This document shows positions 41,477 through 51,108 of a stretch of 64,000 nucleotides of DNA, piece by piece. The stretch's first letter is position 1. Every line of letters starts with the position of its first letter. The notes under the pieces were generated by a model, which was given only the letters and a program-made list of their open reading frames with translations, was not told the origin of the DNA and did not search any database. Source of the stretch: Fontibacillus panacisegetis (GTDB taxonomy: Bacteria > Bacillota > Bacilli > Paenibacillales > Paenibacillaceae); NCBI RefSeq assembly GCF_900102215.1, contig NZ_FNBG01000013.1, forward strand, positions 62,001-126,000, read 5' to 3'. Made by a program: the position numbers and the translations under genes.

Positions 41477-44400
41477 CTAAACTTCAACGCCGCTTCCGCC
41501 TGAAACGGTGGCAGGCTGCTTTGGGTTCAGCTGGTTATCCAGTCTCTCCTGCAAGGCGTCTCGATCCTCAATAATAGCATCTGGAATCGCATCCTCAAGA
41601 TCATCCTCCATGTACCTAAGAGGCTTGAAGTTGAATCCGATCGTCGCCCAGATCATCACCAGAATACCAACACATACAATCAGAAAACCGATTCCCCGCC
41701 CTGGGCCGACTCCAATGATTGGGCCAAAAGTATCGGCAAGCATTCCGCCTTCGTTCATTGCTTTACCGAACACGTTATCTGCCAGTAGCCCCGCTATTAA
41801 ATAACCTAATGGCATACTAGACATGGCAATCATTTGGTTCGTTGCCAGCACCCGTCCCTGAAGCTCCAAGCCAACTTTAGACTGGATCAGGGATTGCCAA
41901 TGTGTATTTACGAGGGTTACCGAGAACCATACACCGAAAATACCTATTGCCGTAATCAGTACACTTGGCCTAAACCCGGATATGATCATAAAAAAGCCTT
42001 CCAATATGACGAATCCTACCATCCCTGACGCCATACGTTTTGTACCGCCCCAAATACTCATCAGCAGGCCGCCCGTCATCGCACCAATAGCTCCAAGTGT
42101 AGTTACTGTAGCCAAATCCTGCGGTGTTGCAAAAGATAACACCAAAGGCTGAATAAGTACGGTAGATAAACCAAATAATACATTTCCGACAAAGAAAAAT
42201 GCAATCATATACAGCATACCCGGTCTGCGAATAATGAATTTCCATCCCATGAGCACTTCCTTGACGAAGGTCTCCTCCCTGCGATGGAACAGCATGTTCG
42301 GAAATCTCACTAACGCAAGCGTAACAATTGCTATAAGGAAGCTTGCAAAATCAAGAATAAAGATGTTAGTCATACCGATCATCGAATACAAGGCTACCCC
42401 GATCAGTGGAGATATCATCTCACTAGTCGATGTGGCAAGCTGCACAATCCCGTTGGCATGTCCAAGATATTGCTTCGGAATAATTTGCGCGATTGCCGCA
42501 ATAAAGGCAGGTCTATGAAAGGAACGCGCAACAGAGCCGACTGCAGATGTAACGTAAATATGCCACACTTCAAGCGTCCCTGTAGCCATCAATATCGCAA
42601 GAACAGCTATAGGCAGTGCCATCATAATATCGCTGAACAGCATAACCAGCCGTCTGTCGTATCGGTCCACGATAGCACCAGCTATTGGGAGAACAAGTAT
42701 GCCAGGAATTAATGAAGCTGATGAAATGACAGCAAAATCAGCAACTGAACCCGTCTGGGCGAACACCCATACTCCAATGGCTATTCCTGTTAAGCCCGAG
42801 CCCAAAATGGACATCAATTGACCTAATATTACGGTAAAGAACATACTCAAATTAGGAACACCCGTTTTTTTCGGAGGCGTTTGTGGTGTATTTCTTGCAT
42901 TTTCAATGAATGCTTCATTCCCCGGCTCAACTAAATCGCTAATCCACTGACTGAGTTGATCCGCCTGATGCTTAATAAAATAATGACCCGACTGAGGAAT
43001 GACGACCAGATCGACCTGTTCACTAAAATAACTCCATTCCTTATACCGTTCTTCATAAAGCTCGGTAGCCCTGTCCTTTTCGCCAATTATACAAGTAACA
43101 GGACAGCTAAGCTTCGGAAACTCCTTATTATTATAAGCAGCCGTGTAGTAGTCCTCGCTCTCACGCGCATCATGCCTCAGACAACGAATCATGAAGTCCC
43201 GTTCAACCTGATCCTCCACCTCTGTAAACCCGCCAAGCGCCTTCAGGAAGGCGTGGTATGATTTGTTGGACATGCTGCGATCTGACGGGAAAAGCTTTGA
43301 ATAGAGATCGAAGAATCTCCCCGGAATTCGCGCTATCGGGAACGTACCTCCGAGAAATACTCTTAACAGAGGATAATTCTCCTCATTAAGCTGTCTTGCA
43401 ATCTCCATCGTTAATGCTCCGCCTACACAATGTCCATACAATGCCACAGGCCCCTTGACAGTCTGTTTGATTTCTTCGACACAGAGACGAGCGACCTCCT
43501 CGATCGGAAGAAGTTCCTCCTCCTTGCGACTGTAATCATGTCCCGGAAGATCCATGGCGTACAGATCAATCTGGGCTGGCATTTGCGCAGCAAGCGGCTG
43601 ATACGTAATTGCACTGCCTCCTGCATACGGCACGCAGACGAGCGATACCTGGACTCCCTGAACCGTAGAATGTCTCGTTAATTTATGGAGGAAATGACGC
43701 TCTGACTGCTGTCCTTGGTCGATATATTCCGCTAAAGAGCGAATCGTTGGATTTTTAAAGAAATCCATAATACTAATCCAATCTCCCAGCCTTCTAACTA
43801 CCTTGAGCGCTTTAAATGATTCTCCACCCAATTCAAAGAAGCTATCATCAATCCCGATGGCCTCGGTTCCGAGAATATCCTTCCACACCTCCCAAATCCT
43901 CTGTTCGGTTGCCGTTTGCGGCTTGGCTGCATTAGGATCTGACACACTGACCGCAAGCTCCATAGAAGCAAGCAGGTTCACATCTACTTTACCATTGGGA
44001 TTCAGAGGAAGAGACTCCATGGGAACGATATGAGAAGGTATCATGTATTCCGGCAGCTTCTCTTTCATTCTCTTCTTAAGTTCAGCAAGATGTTGATCCC
44101 CATCTATAGTGGAATCAAAGACGACATAAGATGCTATTCTTTTATCAGAACCGCTTACTTCTTTCAGCAATACAACTGCATCCGTCACAAAAGGAAAAGA
44201 GGTAATAACAGATTCTATCTCACCCAGCTCGATTCGGAAGCCACGAATTTTGATCTGCCGATCCATCCGGCCCAAAATGTCCACAGCTCCATCCGGCATA
44301 TAGCGAACACGGTCTCCTGTTCTGTACAGTCTCGCTTCTGGCTCCATACGATCCGCAAATGGATTTGGCAGAAAACGTGATAGCGTCATTTCTTCATTGC

Positions 44401-46990
44401 CGAAATATCCTCTTGCTACTCCAGCACCGCCAATATATAATTCGCCGGGTATACCCACTGGTACAGGATGGCTGCGAGAATCAACCACGTATCGCTTCAC
44501 ATTGCCAAACGGGTGACCAATCGGCACGATGTTAAAGCGTGGTTCCTCCATATCTTCGGGAACCCTGTAGGCAAAGGCGGACACCGTTGTTTCCGTCGGA
44601 CCGTAGTGATTCTGAATGTCGATATGAGGGCGAAGCTCTCTTATCTTGCGTACCGTCTCCCAGCTCAGGGCCTCTCCTGCAAGGATAAGCACCTTGTGAG
44701 GAATTACATTCTCCGGCTCGGCAGCCTCCATCATCACCTCAAAATGACTTGGCACTACCTTCATGATATCGATTCGATTCGCTTTAAAATACTCTGCTAC
44801 CCCATCCGGATCACAGGAAAGATCATATGATAATACATGCAGTGTTCCACCAGTACACAACGCTCCAAATACATTGGTTGTCCCCAAGTCAGCTGCCAAT
44901 GTTGAAGCCATAGCAAAGGTTAACGGTGTCTCAATATTCAAATGTCGGATCAAGCCTTGAATGTAATTGGCAAATTGCCTGTGCTCTACGGAGACTCCTT
45001 TTGGCACACCTGTTGTACCTGATGTGAACACAATATACATCAAATCGTCAGGTGTAGTCTGGAACACAGGATTACTAGCATCTAATAACTCCAGGGATGA
45101 CTGCAGCCCTTTATGATCCAGCTCCAGCTTGGTTACCCCTTCAGGCTGAACATCACCCGACAGCTTTGCTTGAGTCAGAAGCACCTTCATTCCTGATTGC
45201 TGTATCATATATTCCAGACGCTCCTTCGGATATGAAGGATCAAGCGGTACATAAGCTCCCCCTGATTTCAGCACAGCCAGCATAGCAATGACGAACTGTG
45301 CCGACCGTTCCAGAAAAATACCAACAGCCTGATCCGGGCCAATCCCACGGGAACGAAGATCATGTGCCAGACGATTGGCGCTTTCATTCATTTCCTGATA
45401 CGTACAGGAGGTCCCTTCGTACATAAGAGCAATGGCATCCGGCTGTTGTGCAGCAAACCACTCTATCCGTTTCACTACAGCAAACTCGGGATCATATTCG
45501 ATGTCATTTTGATTCCAATCCACAAGAAGCTGCTGCTTCTCTGTATCAGTTAACAGATCAATATCAGCAATTGAACAATCCGACTCAGTGCATGCCCTTC
45601 TCATTAATGTGCAATAATGCTCCAGCAGTCTCTCTATCGTAGCTTCATGAAATAAATCCGTGCTGTACTCCGCCTGCACATTGTATGCATTGGCTGATAG
45701 AGTCAAATCAAATTTAGAGCTGTTCGTATTCGTCGTACCACCAAAATGTAGTGGAAACTCTTCTTCATCCCCCCAGCCCACATGCATGTTCTGTACAACA
45801 AACATCACTTGGAAAAGTGGAGTATGGCTTAGATCACGTTCAATTGGCAGCAATTTGATCAACTGGTCCAGAGGAAAATCCTGATGCTCCTGCGCTTCAA
45901 GGGAAATTTGCTTAATTTGTTGGACTGTTTCCCTGAACGTAGAATTTTCATTCAATTGAATCCGGATCGGAAGCGTATTAACAAAAAAACCGACATTCCC
46001 TTCAATCTCTTCACGACTGCGATTCGCTACTGGAGAACCAATAATGATGTCATCTTGTCCCGTATACCGATAGAGTAAAACGGCATACGCTGCGAGGGAC
46101 ATCATGTAGAAGGTAACATCCTCTTCTCTGCACCATGACTCCAGATGTTGATAGAATTGTTCCGGAAACGGCTTGATTACAGTTGATCCGTTCGAAGTCT
46201 TAACAGGTGGCCTTGGTTTGTCTGCAGACAGCTCCAGTACTGGAAGCTCACCTTGGAATTTGCCGAGCCAATAATTCTGGTGATAGTCCAGAACTTCCCC
46301 CGACAAATACTCCCGCTGCCACGATGCAAAATCCGCATATTGAACATCCAGCGGCGTCAGAGACGGTTTCTCGTCATGGCTCAATGCCACATATGCCTGC
46401 TGAATTTCCTTCATTATGATGCCTAGGGACCAACCGTCACACGCGATATGGTGAATGTTAAGCAGCATGAAATGCTCTTGAGGATTCAACGTAATCAAAT
46501 AGGATTTTATAGGCCATTCACTTTCAAGTCTGAATGGAATAACCGATTTCTCTTTGATGATCTCATCCTTACGGGTATATCTTTCTCCCTCTGATAAATG
46601 AGAGAGATCGTGATGTTCCAAAAAAACAGGAGTGAAAGAGTGGATGACCTGAACCGTATCCTCTTGCACCATTTTATAAGTTGTACGCAGCACCTCATGC
46701 CGCTCAATAAGTATGTTGATGGCCTGCTGCATCAACTCCACATTCAATTGCACAGGGATTCTGAACACGCAAGCGACGTTATAAGCAGGGCTATCCGGCT
46801 CCCACTGATGCATAAACCATTGGCGCTCCTGAGAAAAAGACACTGGGAATTGCTGCAAGCCCTCCTGTCTCGGCATGGGAACGATGGATTTCTTCCTCTG
46901 CTGGCGAGAGTTTTTCTCCTTAATCTTATTAAGCAGCTGCTGACGCTTTTCTGGAGGAAGTGAATTGATTCTTTCTAATAATTCACTCAA
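41477..46990 (-). CDS. Nonribosomal peptide synthetase C-A-T-TE fused to MFS exporter
   Basis: 1837 residues. Linker helix 3-25 (LLERINSLPPEKRQQLL). C domain ~48-480 with active HHIACDG (180-186). A domain ~490-1010, all core motifs present (FTSGTTGVPKG, YGPTETT, YRTGD, Lys1001); pocket D701, L702, T705, K744, I769, A771, H795, V803, S804 looks Asp/Asn-like. T domain with phosphopantetheine Ser1058 (LGGES). TE ~1112-1352 with GHCVG: Cys1188 replaces the usual Ser, plus Asp1306 and His1336. MFS ~1380-1790, about 12 TM helices of the EntS-like class, then a charged tail. TTG 46990 lies 4 nt after the glycosyltransferase stop with GGTGAGG inside that gene, so the two are coupled. It should condense, release and export the product. 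No epimerase or second C domain. Confidence 0.92.
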   Translation of the reverse strand: MSELLERINSLPPEKRQQLLNKIKEKNSRQQRKKSIVPMPRQEGLQQFPVSFSQERQWFMHQWEPDSPAYNVACVFRIPVQLNVELMQQAINILIERHEVLRTTYKMVQEDTVQVIHSFTPVFLEHHDLSHLSEGERYTRKDEIIKEKSVIPFRLESEWPIKSYLITLNPQEHFMLLNIHHIACDGWSLGIIMKEIQQAYVALSHDEKPSLTPLDVQYADFASWQREYLSGEVLDYHQNYWLGKFQGELPVLELSADKPRPPVKTSNGSTVIKPFPEQFYQHLESWCREEDVTFYMMSLAAYAVLLYRYTGQDDIIIGSPVANRSREEIEGNVGFFVNTLPIRIQLNENSTFRETVQQIKQISLEAQEHQDFPLDQLIKLLPIERDLSHTPLFQVMFVVQNMHVGWGDEEEFPLHFGGTTNTNSSKFDLTLSANAYNVQAEYSTDLFHEATIERLLEHYCTLMRRACTESDCSIADIDLLTDTEKQQLLVDWNQNDIEYDPEFAVVKRIEWFAAQQPDAIALMYEGTSCTYQEMNESANRLAHDLRSRGIGPDQAVGIFLERSAQFVIAMLAVLKSGGAYVPLDPSYPKERLEYMIQQSGMKVLLTQAKLSGDVQPEGVTKLELDHKGLQSSLELLDASNPVFQTTPDDLMYIVFTSGTTGVPKGVSVEHRQFANYIQGLIRHLNIETPLTFAMASTLAADLGTTNVFGALCTGGTLHVLSYDLSCDPDGVAEYFKANRIDIMKVVPSHFEVMMEAAEPENVIPHKVLILAGEALSWETVRKIRELRPHIDIQNHYGPTETTVSAFAYRVPEDMEEPRFNIVPIGHPFGNVKRYVVDSRSHPVPVGIPGELYIGGAGVARGYFGNEEMTLSRFLPNPFADRMEPEARLYRTGDRVRYMPDGAVDILGRMDRQIKIRGFRIELGEIESVITSFPFVTDAVVLLKEVSGSDKRIASYVVFDSTIDGDQHLAELKKRMKEKLPEYMIPSHIVPMESLPLNPNGKVDVNLLASMELAVSVSDPNAAKPQTATEQRIWEVWKDILGTEAIGIDDSFFELGGESFKALKVVRRLGDWISIMDFFKNPTIRSLAEYIDQGQQSERHFLHKLTRHSTVQGVQVSLVCVPYAGGSAITYQPLAAQMPAQIDLYAMDLPGHDYSRKEEELLPIEEVARLCVEEIKQTVKGPVALYGHCVGGALTMEIARQLNEENYPLLRVFLGGTFPIARIPGRFFDLYSKLFPSDRSMSNKSYHAFLKALGGFTEVEDQVERDFMIRCLRHDARESEDYYTAAYNNKEFPKLSCPVTCIIGEKDRATELYEERYKEWSYFSEQVDLVVIPQSGHYFIKHQADQLSQWISDLVEPGNEAFIENARNTPQTPPKKTGVPNLSMFFTVILGQLMSILGSGLTGIAIGVWVFAQTGSVADFAVISSASLIPGILVLPIAGAIVDRYDRRLVMLFSDIMMALPIAVLAILMATGTLEVWHIYVTSAVGSVARSFHRPAFIAAIAQIIPKQYLGHANGIVQLATSTSEMISPLIGVALYSMIGMTNIFILDFASFLIAIVTLALVRFPNMLFHRREETFVKEVLMGWKFIIRRPGMLYMIAFFFVGNVLFGLSTVLIQPLVLSFATPQDLATVTTLGAIGAMTGGLLMSIWGGTKRMASGMVGFVILEGFFMIISGFRPSVLITAIGIFGVWFSVTLVNTHWQSLIQSKVGLELQGRVLATNQMIAMSSMPLGYLIAGLLADNVFGKAMNEGGMLADTFGPIIGVGPGRGIGFLIVCVGILVMIWATIGFNFKPLRYMEDDLEDAIPDAIIEDRDALQERLDNQLNPKQPATVSGGSGVEV

Positions 46991-46994
46991 ATCC

Positions 46995-48311
46995 TCACCT
47001 TCTTTCCTGAAGCGTAGCTAACAATTTTTCCCGTTTCTCTGGAGGCAGCTTACTTATGCGTTCCAACAGATCTTGCTTGCCAAGCCCCTCCTTGCTCTGC
47101 CGCTCGGGAGCATCTCCATCGGACAAAATGCTAGTTGTATGATCAATTACACGCTGGAAGTAGCTTTCAAATGCCTTGATTCCAAGCCCTGCATTAAATT
47201 CTGCTGCCTTAATGTATGAATCTTCAGACAGGGTATCGTAGTGCTCCTGATCAGAAGTCAGTTTATTCAAAACCTCAATCCACGGATCTAAATTTTGCTC
47301 TGGAATGACCGCAACCGGAACCTTGGTTGCGAGCACATCCTCCTTGATATATTCTCTAATCGGATTAACCGGCACAATATAATCAAGATATAACTTTGCC
47401 TCAGGAAGCCCGCCTACATGGCTTGCAACAACCGGGATACCGCGAAGCATAGCTTCAACAACTACCTGACCAAATGACTCTCCCCATAGGGAAGGCATGA
47501 GGAACACTTTCGTCTGCTTGTAAATATCATTAATGTTCTCAGCAGGCTTTAAAATCGTTACATTCGGCAGAGATTGCATCTCTTCGATTTCCTCAGATCT
47601 TGTTGCCCACGTAGGAACAGCCGCAAATTGAAGGTGCGGCATCTTCCGCGCTAATCCAATAAAGATGGAAAACCCTTTGATCGCTGAAGGATTAATTACT
47701 GTAATAAAGGGATTATCGAAGTTCGCCAGGTTCGGGAATGGACCTTGACCATAAGAAGGGAAATATATGACTTCAGAGTCCATATCTGCATAAAGATCGA
47801 AGTATTTTTTTAAATAGTCACTCACCGAAACGATGCCATGCAATTTTTTGTAAAGTTCAATCTTTGGAATATCCTCTTGAAAACATTCCGGACCAAATGG
47901 CAGCGTAGCTTGGCTATGAGCCAGATAGATTGTTCTCGCACCCGTCTCCAGCACCGTCTCCAGCAGAAGATGTGTGTTATCCTCGGACACGATCACAACA
48001 TCTGGCTTAAACTCATCAATTACCTTTTTGATAAATGGAAACACCTGAAATTTGCCCTTTACGGTATAGGCCAGGACGCCCTTCTTACGTATGATAAACA
48101 ACTCATCAGGTATATTCTCCACTACTTCGAACTCATGAGTCCCTTTTTTTGACTCCAGATATTCGTCAAATCCTTCGATATCCAGCGAGGGAGTAACAAC
48201 CTGGCACTCATGCCCAAGATCAACAAGCCCCTCCATCAGAATGCGGTTCGCTTTATGCGCTCCACCCCAAGGGTATAAATATTCCATTGATTGGACCAGT
48301 AATATTTTCAC
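46995..48311 (-). CDS. GT4 glycosyltransferase with NRPS-like C-terminal linker
   Basis: 438 residues, GT-B fold. N-terminal acceptor domain begins MKILLVQSMEYLYPWGGAHKA. The donor domain (about 200-395) has INPSAIKGFSIFIGLARKMP, SLWGESFGQVVVEAMLRG and PVVASHVGGLPE, the GT4 E-x7-E nucleotide-sugar motif. The last ~27 residues (LLERISKLPPEKREKLLATL) copy the linker that opens the next protein's C domain. The gene lies between the A-T and C-A-T-TE-MFS genes (17-nt and 4-nt gaps), so it probably glycosylates the peptide, perhaps while docked on the assembly line. Sugar and acceptor unknown. Confidence 0.87.
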   Translation of the reverse strand: MKILLVQSMEYLYPWGGAHKANRILMEGLVDLGHECQVVTPSLDIEGFDEYLESKKGTHEFEVVENIPDELFIIRKKGVLAYTVKGKFQVFPFIKKVIDEFKPDVVIVSEDNTHLLLETVLETGARTIYLAHSQATLPFGPECFQEDIPKIELYKKLHGIVSVSDYLKKYFDLYADMDSEVIYFPSYGQGPFPNLANFDNPFITVINPSAIKGFSIFIGLARKMPHLQFAAVPTWATRSEEIEEMQSLPNVTILKPAENINDIYKQTKVFLMPSLWGESFGQVVVEAMLRGIPVVASHVGGLPEAKLYLDYIVPVNPIREYIKEDVLATKVPVAVIPEQNLDPWIEVLNKLTSDQEHYDTLSEDSYIKAAEFNAGLGIKAFESYFQRVIDHTTSILSDGDAPERQSKEGLGKQDLLERISKLPPEKREKLLATLQERR

Positions 48312-48328
48312 TTGGAACCCTCCCTATA

Positions 48329-50155
48329 TTATTCGTTCTCCAGTTCAGCAAGCAGCCGTTCTAATTCCGTGGAATCCATCTGATCTAGCTGATATTGCTC
48401 CAATGTGACCGCAGTCTGTTCAATCGTTGGCTTAGAGGCGAATATAACGTGCAGCGGCACATCCATACCCAGAACGCCACGAATTCTGGAGACGATTTGG
48501 GTTGCCATCAGCGATTGCCCACCCAGCTCAAAGAAGTTATCGTGAACGCCCACCTTATCGAGTCTCAGCACCTCACACCAGATAGCCGTTAGCTCCTTCT
48601 CCAAATAAGTGCTCGGAGCGATATATTCATCGGCGATTTCCGGTCTTACGTCATCCATAGGCGGAAGGTTATTTCGATCAATTTTGCCACTGGTCAGCAG
48701 TGAGAACTCGTCCACAAATTTATAGCGTGTCGGAACCATATATAGAGGAAATTTTAAAAGCAAATATTCACGAATTTCACTAATATTAAGTTTTGATTGT
48801 GGATCTTTCTTGATATAAGCACCAATCGTATTTTTCTCATAATTGTAAGTAACAACAGCTTCCTGAATCGACGCATGCTCACGCAGAGCATATTCCAGTT
48901 CACCAAGCTCAATACGAATACCCGATACTTTCACTTGATTGTCATCTCTGCCCACCCACTCTATTACACCTTCAGTCACTTGTATGCAAAGATCTCCGGT
49001 ACGGTACAATCGGTCGCTAATTCCATCATTAAACGGATTGCTCACAAAATGTTTAGCCGTCAGCTCTTCTGCATTCAAATATCCCCGAGCCAGACCTACA
49101 CTTGAGATATAGAGCTCTCCTGTTTCGCCATTAGCCACCGGCTGTAAATGCTGGTTAAGAAGGTACACTGCCGTGTCACTGATTGGAGTTCCTAATGAAA
49201 TCACATCCTCGGCAGCATCACAACGATGAATAGTGGCACAGACTGTTGTCTCCGTCGGTCCATACGCATTCAAGAAATTAAGCTTAGGAGCCCAATATTG
49301 GATTAATTTCTTGGTACATGCTTCACCAGCGGTTACCAAAGTTTTCAAATGAGGCAACTCAATGCCTGGAAGCCCACTAAGTACTGAGGGAACCAGCGTC
49401 ACAACCGATATTTTCTTTTCTTTCAAAATATATAGCAGCTCTTCTCCAACGTAGAGGTTATCCTGAGGTAGCAGTACCAGCGTTGCTCCTGCTGCCAATG
49501 TCGTAAAAATTTCCGAGATAGAGGCATCAAAAGAAACGGACGCATATTGGAGAACACGATCACTATGATTTAATAGAAACTTGTTAATTTGCTCATGAAC
49601 CAGAATTGGGATTCCTCGATGCTCAATCATAACCCCCTTAGGCTTACCGGTAGAGCCGGAGGTATATATCATGTAGGCCAGATCGGACGGTTCATTGCGA
49701 CTAGTCAGATTCTCTGTCGATGATTCAGTCACAATTTGCGTCCATTCCTCATCAAGCTGAACTATTTTTGAAGAAGAAGTGATATTGTGACCTACAATCG
49801 TTGACACTCTCTCTGCATGTACGGAATTCGTGAGGATCATATTGAAATTGGCTTCACCTACAATATAGGCAATCCGATCATCCGGGTAGGTTGTTGAGAT
49901 TGGGACATAGGCAGCTCCTGACTTCAGCACAGCTAAAATGGATACAATCATTTCGGAGGATCTCTCAAGAAATACACCAATAAACGTCTCTGGCGCCGCA
50001 CCCTGCTGCTGCAAATAATGCGCTAACTGATTGGCTTTCTCGTTGACTTCGTTATAAGTGAGTGATGATTCCCCAAACTCAATGCAAGGTGCATTTGGAC
50101 TACACTCAACCTGATCTTGAAATAATTCGTAGACAGTTCTAAAATTAGCGTTCAT
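48329..50155 (-). CDS. NRPS loading protein, adenylation-thiolation didomain
   Basis: 608 residues. A domain ~8-510 with YTSGSTGKPKG, FDASISEIF, NAYGPTETT, YRTGDL, GRDDNQVKVSGIRIELGE and the catalytic Lys in TSGKIDRNNL. T domain ~520-590, Ser548 in LGGQS. The C-terminal tail DSTELERLLAELENE looks like a docking helix. Pocket D210-A211-S214-T253-V274-A276-A297-V305-C306-Lys reads DASTVAAVCK, which I recall as a listed tyrosine code. No C domain precedes it, so it should load the first residue. ATG 50155 follows GGGGAGGAAC. First gene of the three-gene operon. Confidence 0.92.
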   Translation of the reverse strand: MNANFRTVYELFQDQVECSPNAPCIEFGESSLTYNEVNEKANQLAHYLQQQGAAPETFIGVFLERSSEMIVSILAVLKSGAAYVPISTTYPDDRIAYIVGEANFNMILTNSVHAERVSTIVGHNITSSSKIVQLDEEWTQIVTESSTENLTSRNEPSDLAYMIYTSGSTGKPKGVMIEHRGIPILVHEQINKFLLNHSDRVLQYASVSFDASISEIFTTLAAGATLVLLPQDNLYVGEELLYILKEKKISVVTLVPSVLSGLPGIELPHLKTLVTAGEACTKKLIQYWAPKLNFLNAYGPTETTVCATIHRCDAAEDVISLGTPISDTAVYLLNQHLQPVANGETGELYISSVGLARGYLNAEELTAKHFVSNPFNDGISDRLYRTGDLCIQVTEGVIEWVGRDDNQVKVSGIRIELGELEYALREHASIQEAVVTYNYEKNTIGAYIKKDPQSKLNISEIREYLLLKFPLYMVPTRYKFVDEFSLLTSGKIDRNNLPPMDDVRPEIADEYIAPSTYLEKELTAIWCEVLRLDKVGVHDNFFELGGQSLMATQIVSRIRGVLGMDVPLHVIFASKPTIEQTAVTLEQYQLDQMDSTELERLLAELENE

Positions 50156-50227
50156 GACGTTCCTCCCCAAGATACTTATTCTTAAAAACGGTATAAAGGC
50201 ATATAACTACTGGTTTGTCCTATTTCG

Positions 50228-50239
50228 ATGCAAACGTTA
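50228..50239. promoter_or_regulatory. ATGCAAACGTTA motif before the A-T gene
   Basis: The 12-mer ATGCAAACGTTA lies 73 bp upstream of the NRPS operon start. The identical 12-mer recurs upstream of the response-regulator gene (51065-51076). Candidate common operator. Confidence 0.4.
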
Positions 50240-50337
50240 GCGCAACTACTTTCATATTATCAGCCGAATTTAAAATTCAGTTAAAATCCAAAATGTTAAT
50301 CCCTCTAAATAATATTATTTTTTACAGATATGCCCTT

Positions 50338-51039
50338 CTATTGAACTAGCTTTCCGTTAAACTTGTATCCAGAGCCCCTCACTGTATGAATATAAAGGGG
50401 GTGATGAGGATTTTTCTCGATCTTTTGTCTGAGGGAATAAATATGTACCATAACCGTTCGAAGATCGCCGAGCTTGGTTTCGCTCCAAATTAGGTTATAC
50501 AGGGTTTCTGTGTGAAATACTCGATTGGGATTTTTGGCAAGAAGCGCCAGGAGCTGAAATTCTTTGGCAGAAAGAACCGCCTCATGTCCATGAATCATGA
50601 CAGTTCTGGCATTCAAGTCTACCTCCAGACCGGGGAAAAGCAGCACATTGCGACGGTTCACTGCAAACGCTCCAGTGTATCTGCGAATTTGCGCCTTTAT
50701 TTGAGTAATAAGAAGCTCATTATGGACAGGAATGTTAATAAAGCCGTCTCCACCAGCATTAAGTCCAAAAATTTTCATGTTGTCATCATTGTAATGATCC
50801 ATGAACAAAACGGGTTTATCACTAATTCGGCGGATTTCAGCACATACATCAGACGAAGCAGATGACGGCATCGGTATATCCAGAATAATAAGATCCGGAT
50901 AATGAGTTCGGATCAGGACAACGGCGCTCTGGCTCTGAACCGGGCAGCTATAAACGTCGAATCCTCGATCTAATAGCAACTGAACTAGAAAAATGCGTAA
51001 ACCTTCATTATCGCTAACGATAATTATCTTCTCCCGCAT
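50338..51039 (-). CDS. Orphan OmpR-type regulator with degenerate receiver
   Basis: 233 residues. The phospho-acceptor Asp54 (LIILDIPMP) is kept, but the first acidic residue is Ser9 (VSDN), the Thr/Ser switch is Asp81 (LFMDH) and the invariant Lys is Ile103 (FINIP). Normal phosphorylation signalling is therefore doubtful. The winged-helix domain (LSAKEFQLLALLAKNPNRVF to VRGSGYKFNGK) is intact. No kinase gene is adjacent. It precedes the NRPS operon on the same strand with a ~180-bp gap and shares an AAACGTTA motif with it, so it is a likely cluster regulator. Confidence 0.85.
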   Translation of the reverse strand: MREKIIIVSDNEGLRIFLVQLLLDRGFDVYSCPVQSQSAVVLIRTHYPDLIILDIPMPSSASSDVCAEIRRISDKPVLFMDHYNDDNMKIFGLNAGGDGFINIPVHNELLITQIKAQIRRYTGAFAVNRRNVLLFPGLEVDLNARTVMIHGHEAVLSAKEFQLLALLAKNPNRVFHTETLYNLIWSETKLGDLRTVMVHIYSLRQKIEKNPHHPLYIHTVRGSGYKFNGKLVQ

Positions 51040-51064
51040 CAGCCATTGTCCCCCTTATAAGTTA

Positions 51065-51108
51065 ATGCAAACGTTATCCCCCTCTATTTTACAAAATAAA
51101 AACGTTAG
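51065..51108. promoter_or_regulatory. Two AAACGTTA motifs upstream of the orphan regulator
   Basis: AAACGTTA occurs at 51069-51076 (within ATGCAAACGTTA) and 51101-51108, 32 bp apart, 30-70 bp before the regulator start. The same core lies before the NRPS operon. Possible autoregulatory sites. Confidence 0.4.

Noticed and set aside
44030-44830. Two 116-120-codon plus-strand frames opposite the NRPS A domain
   Set aside because: Cys/His/Arg-rich noise opposite conserved A-domain motifs; no ribosome site.
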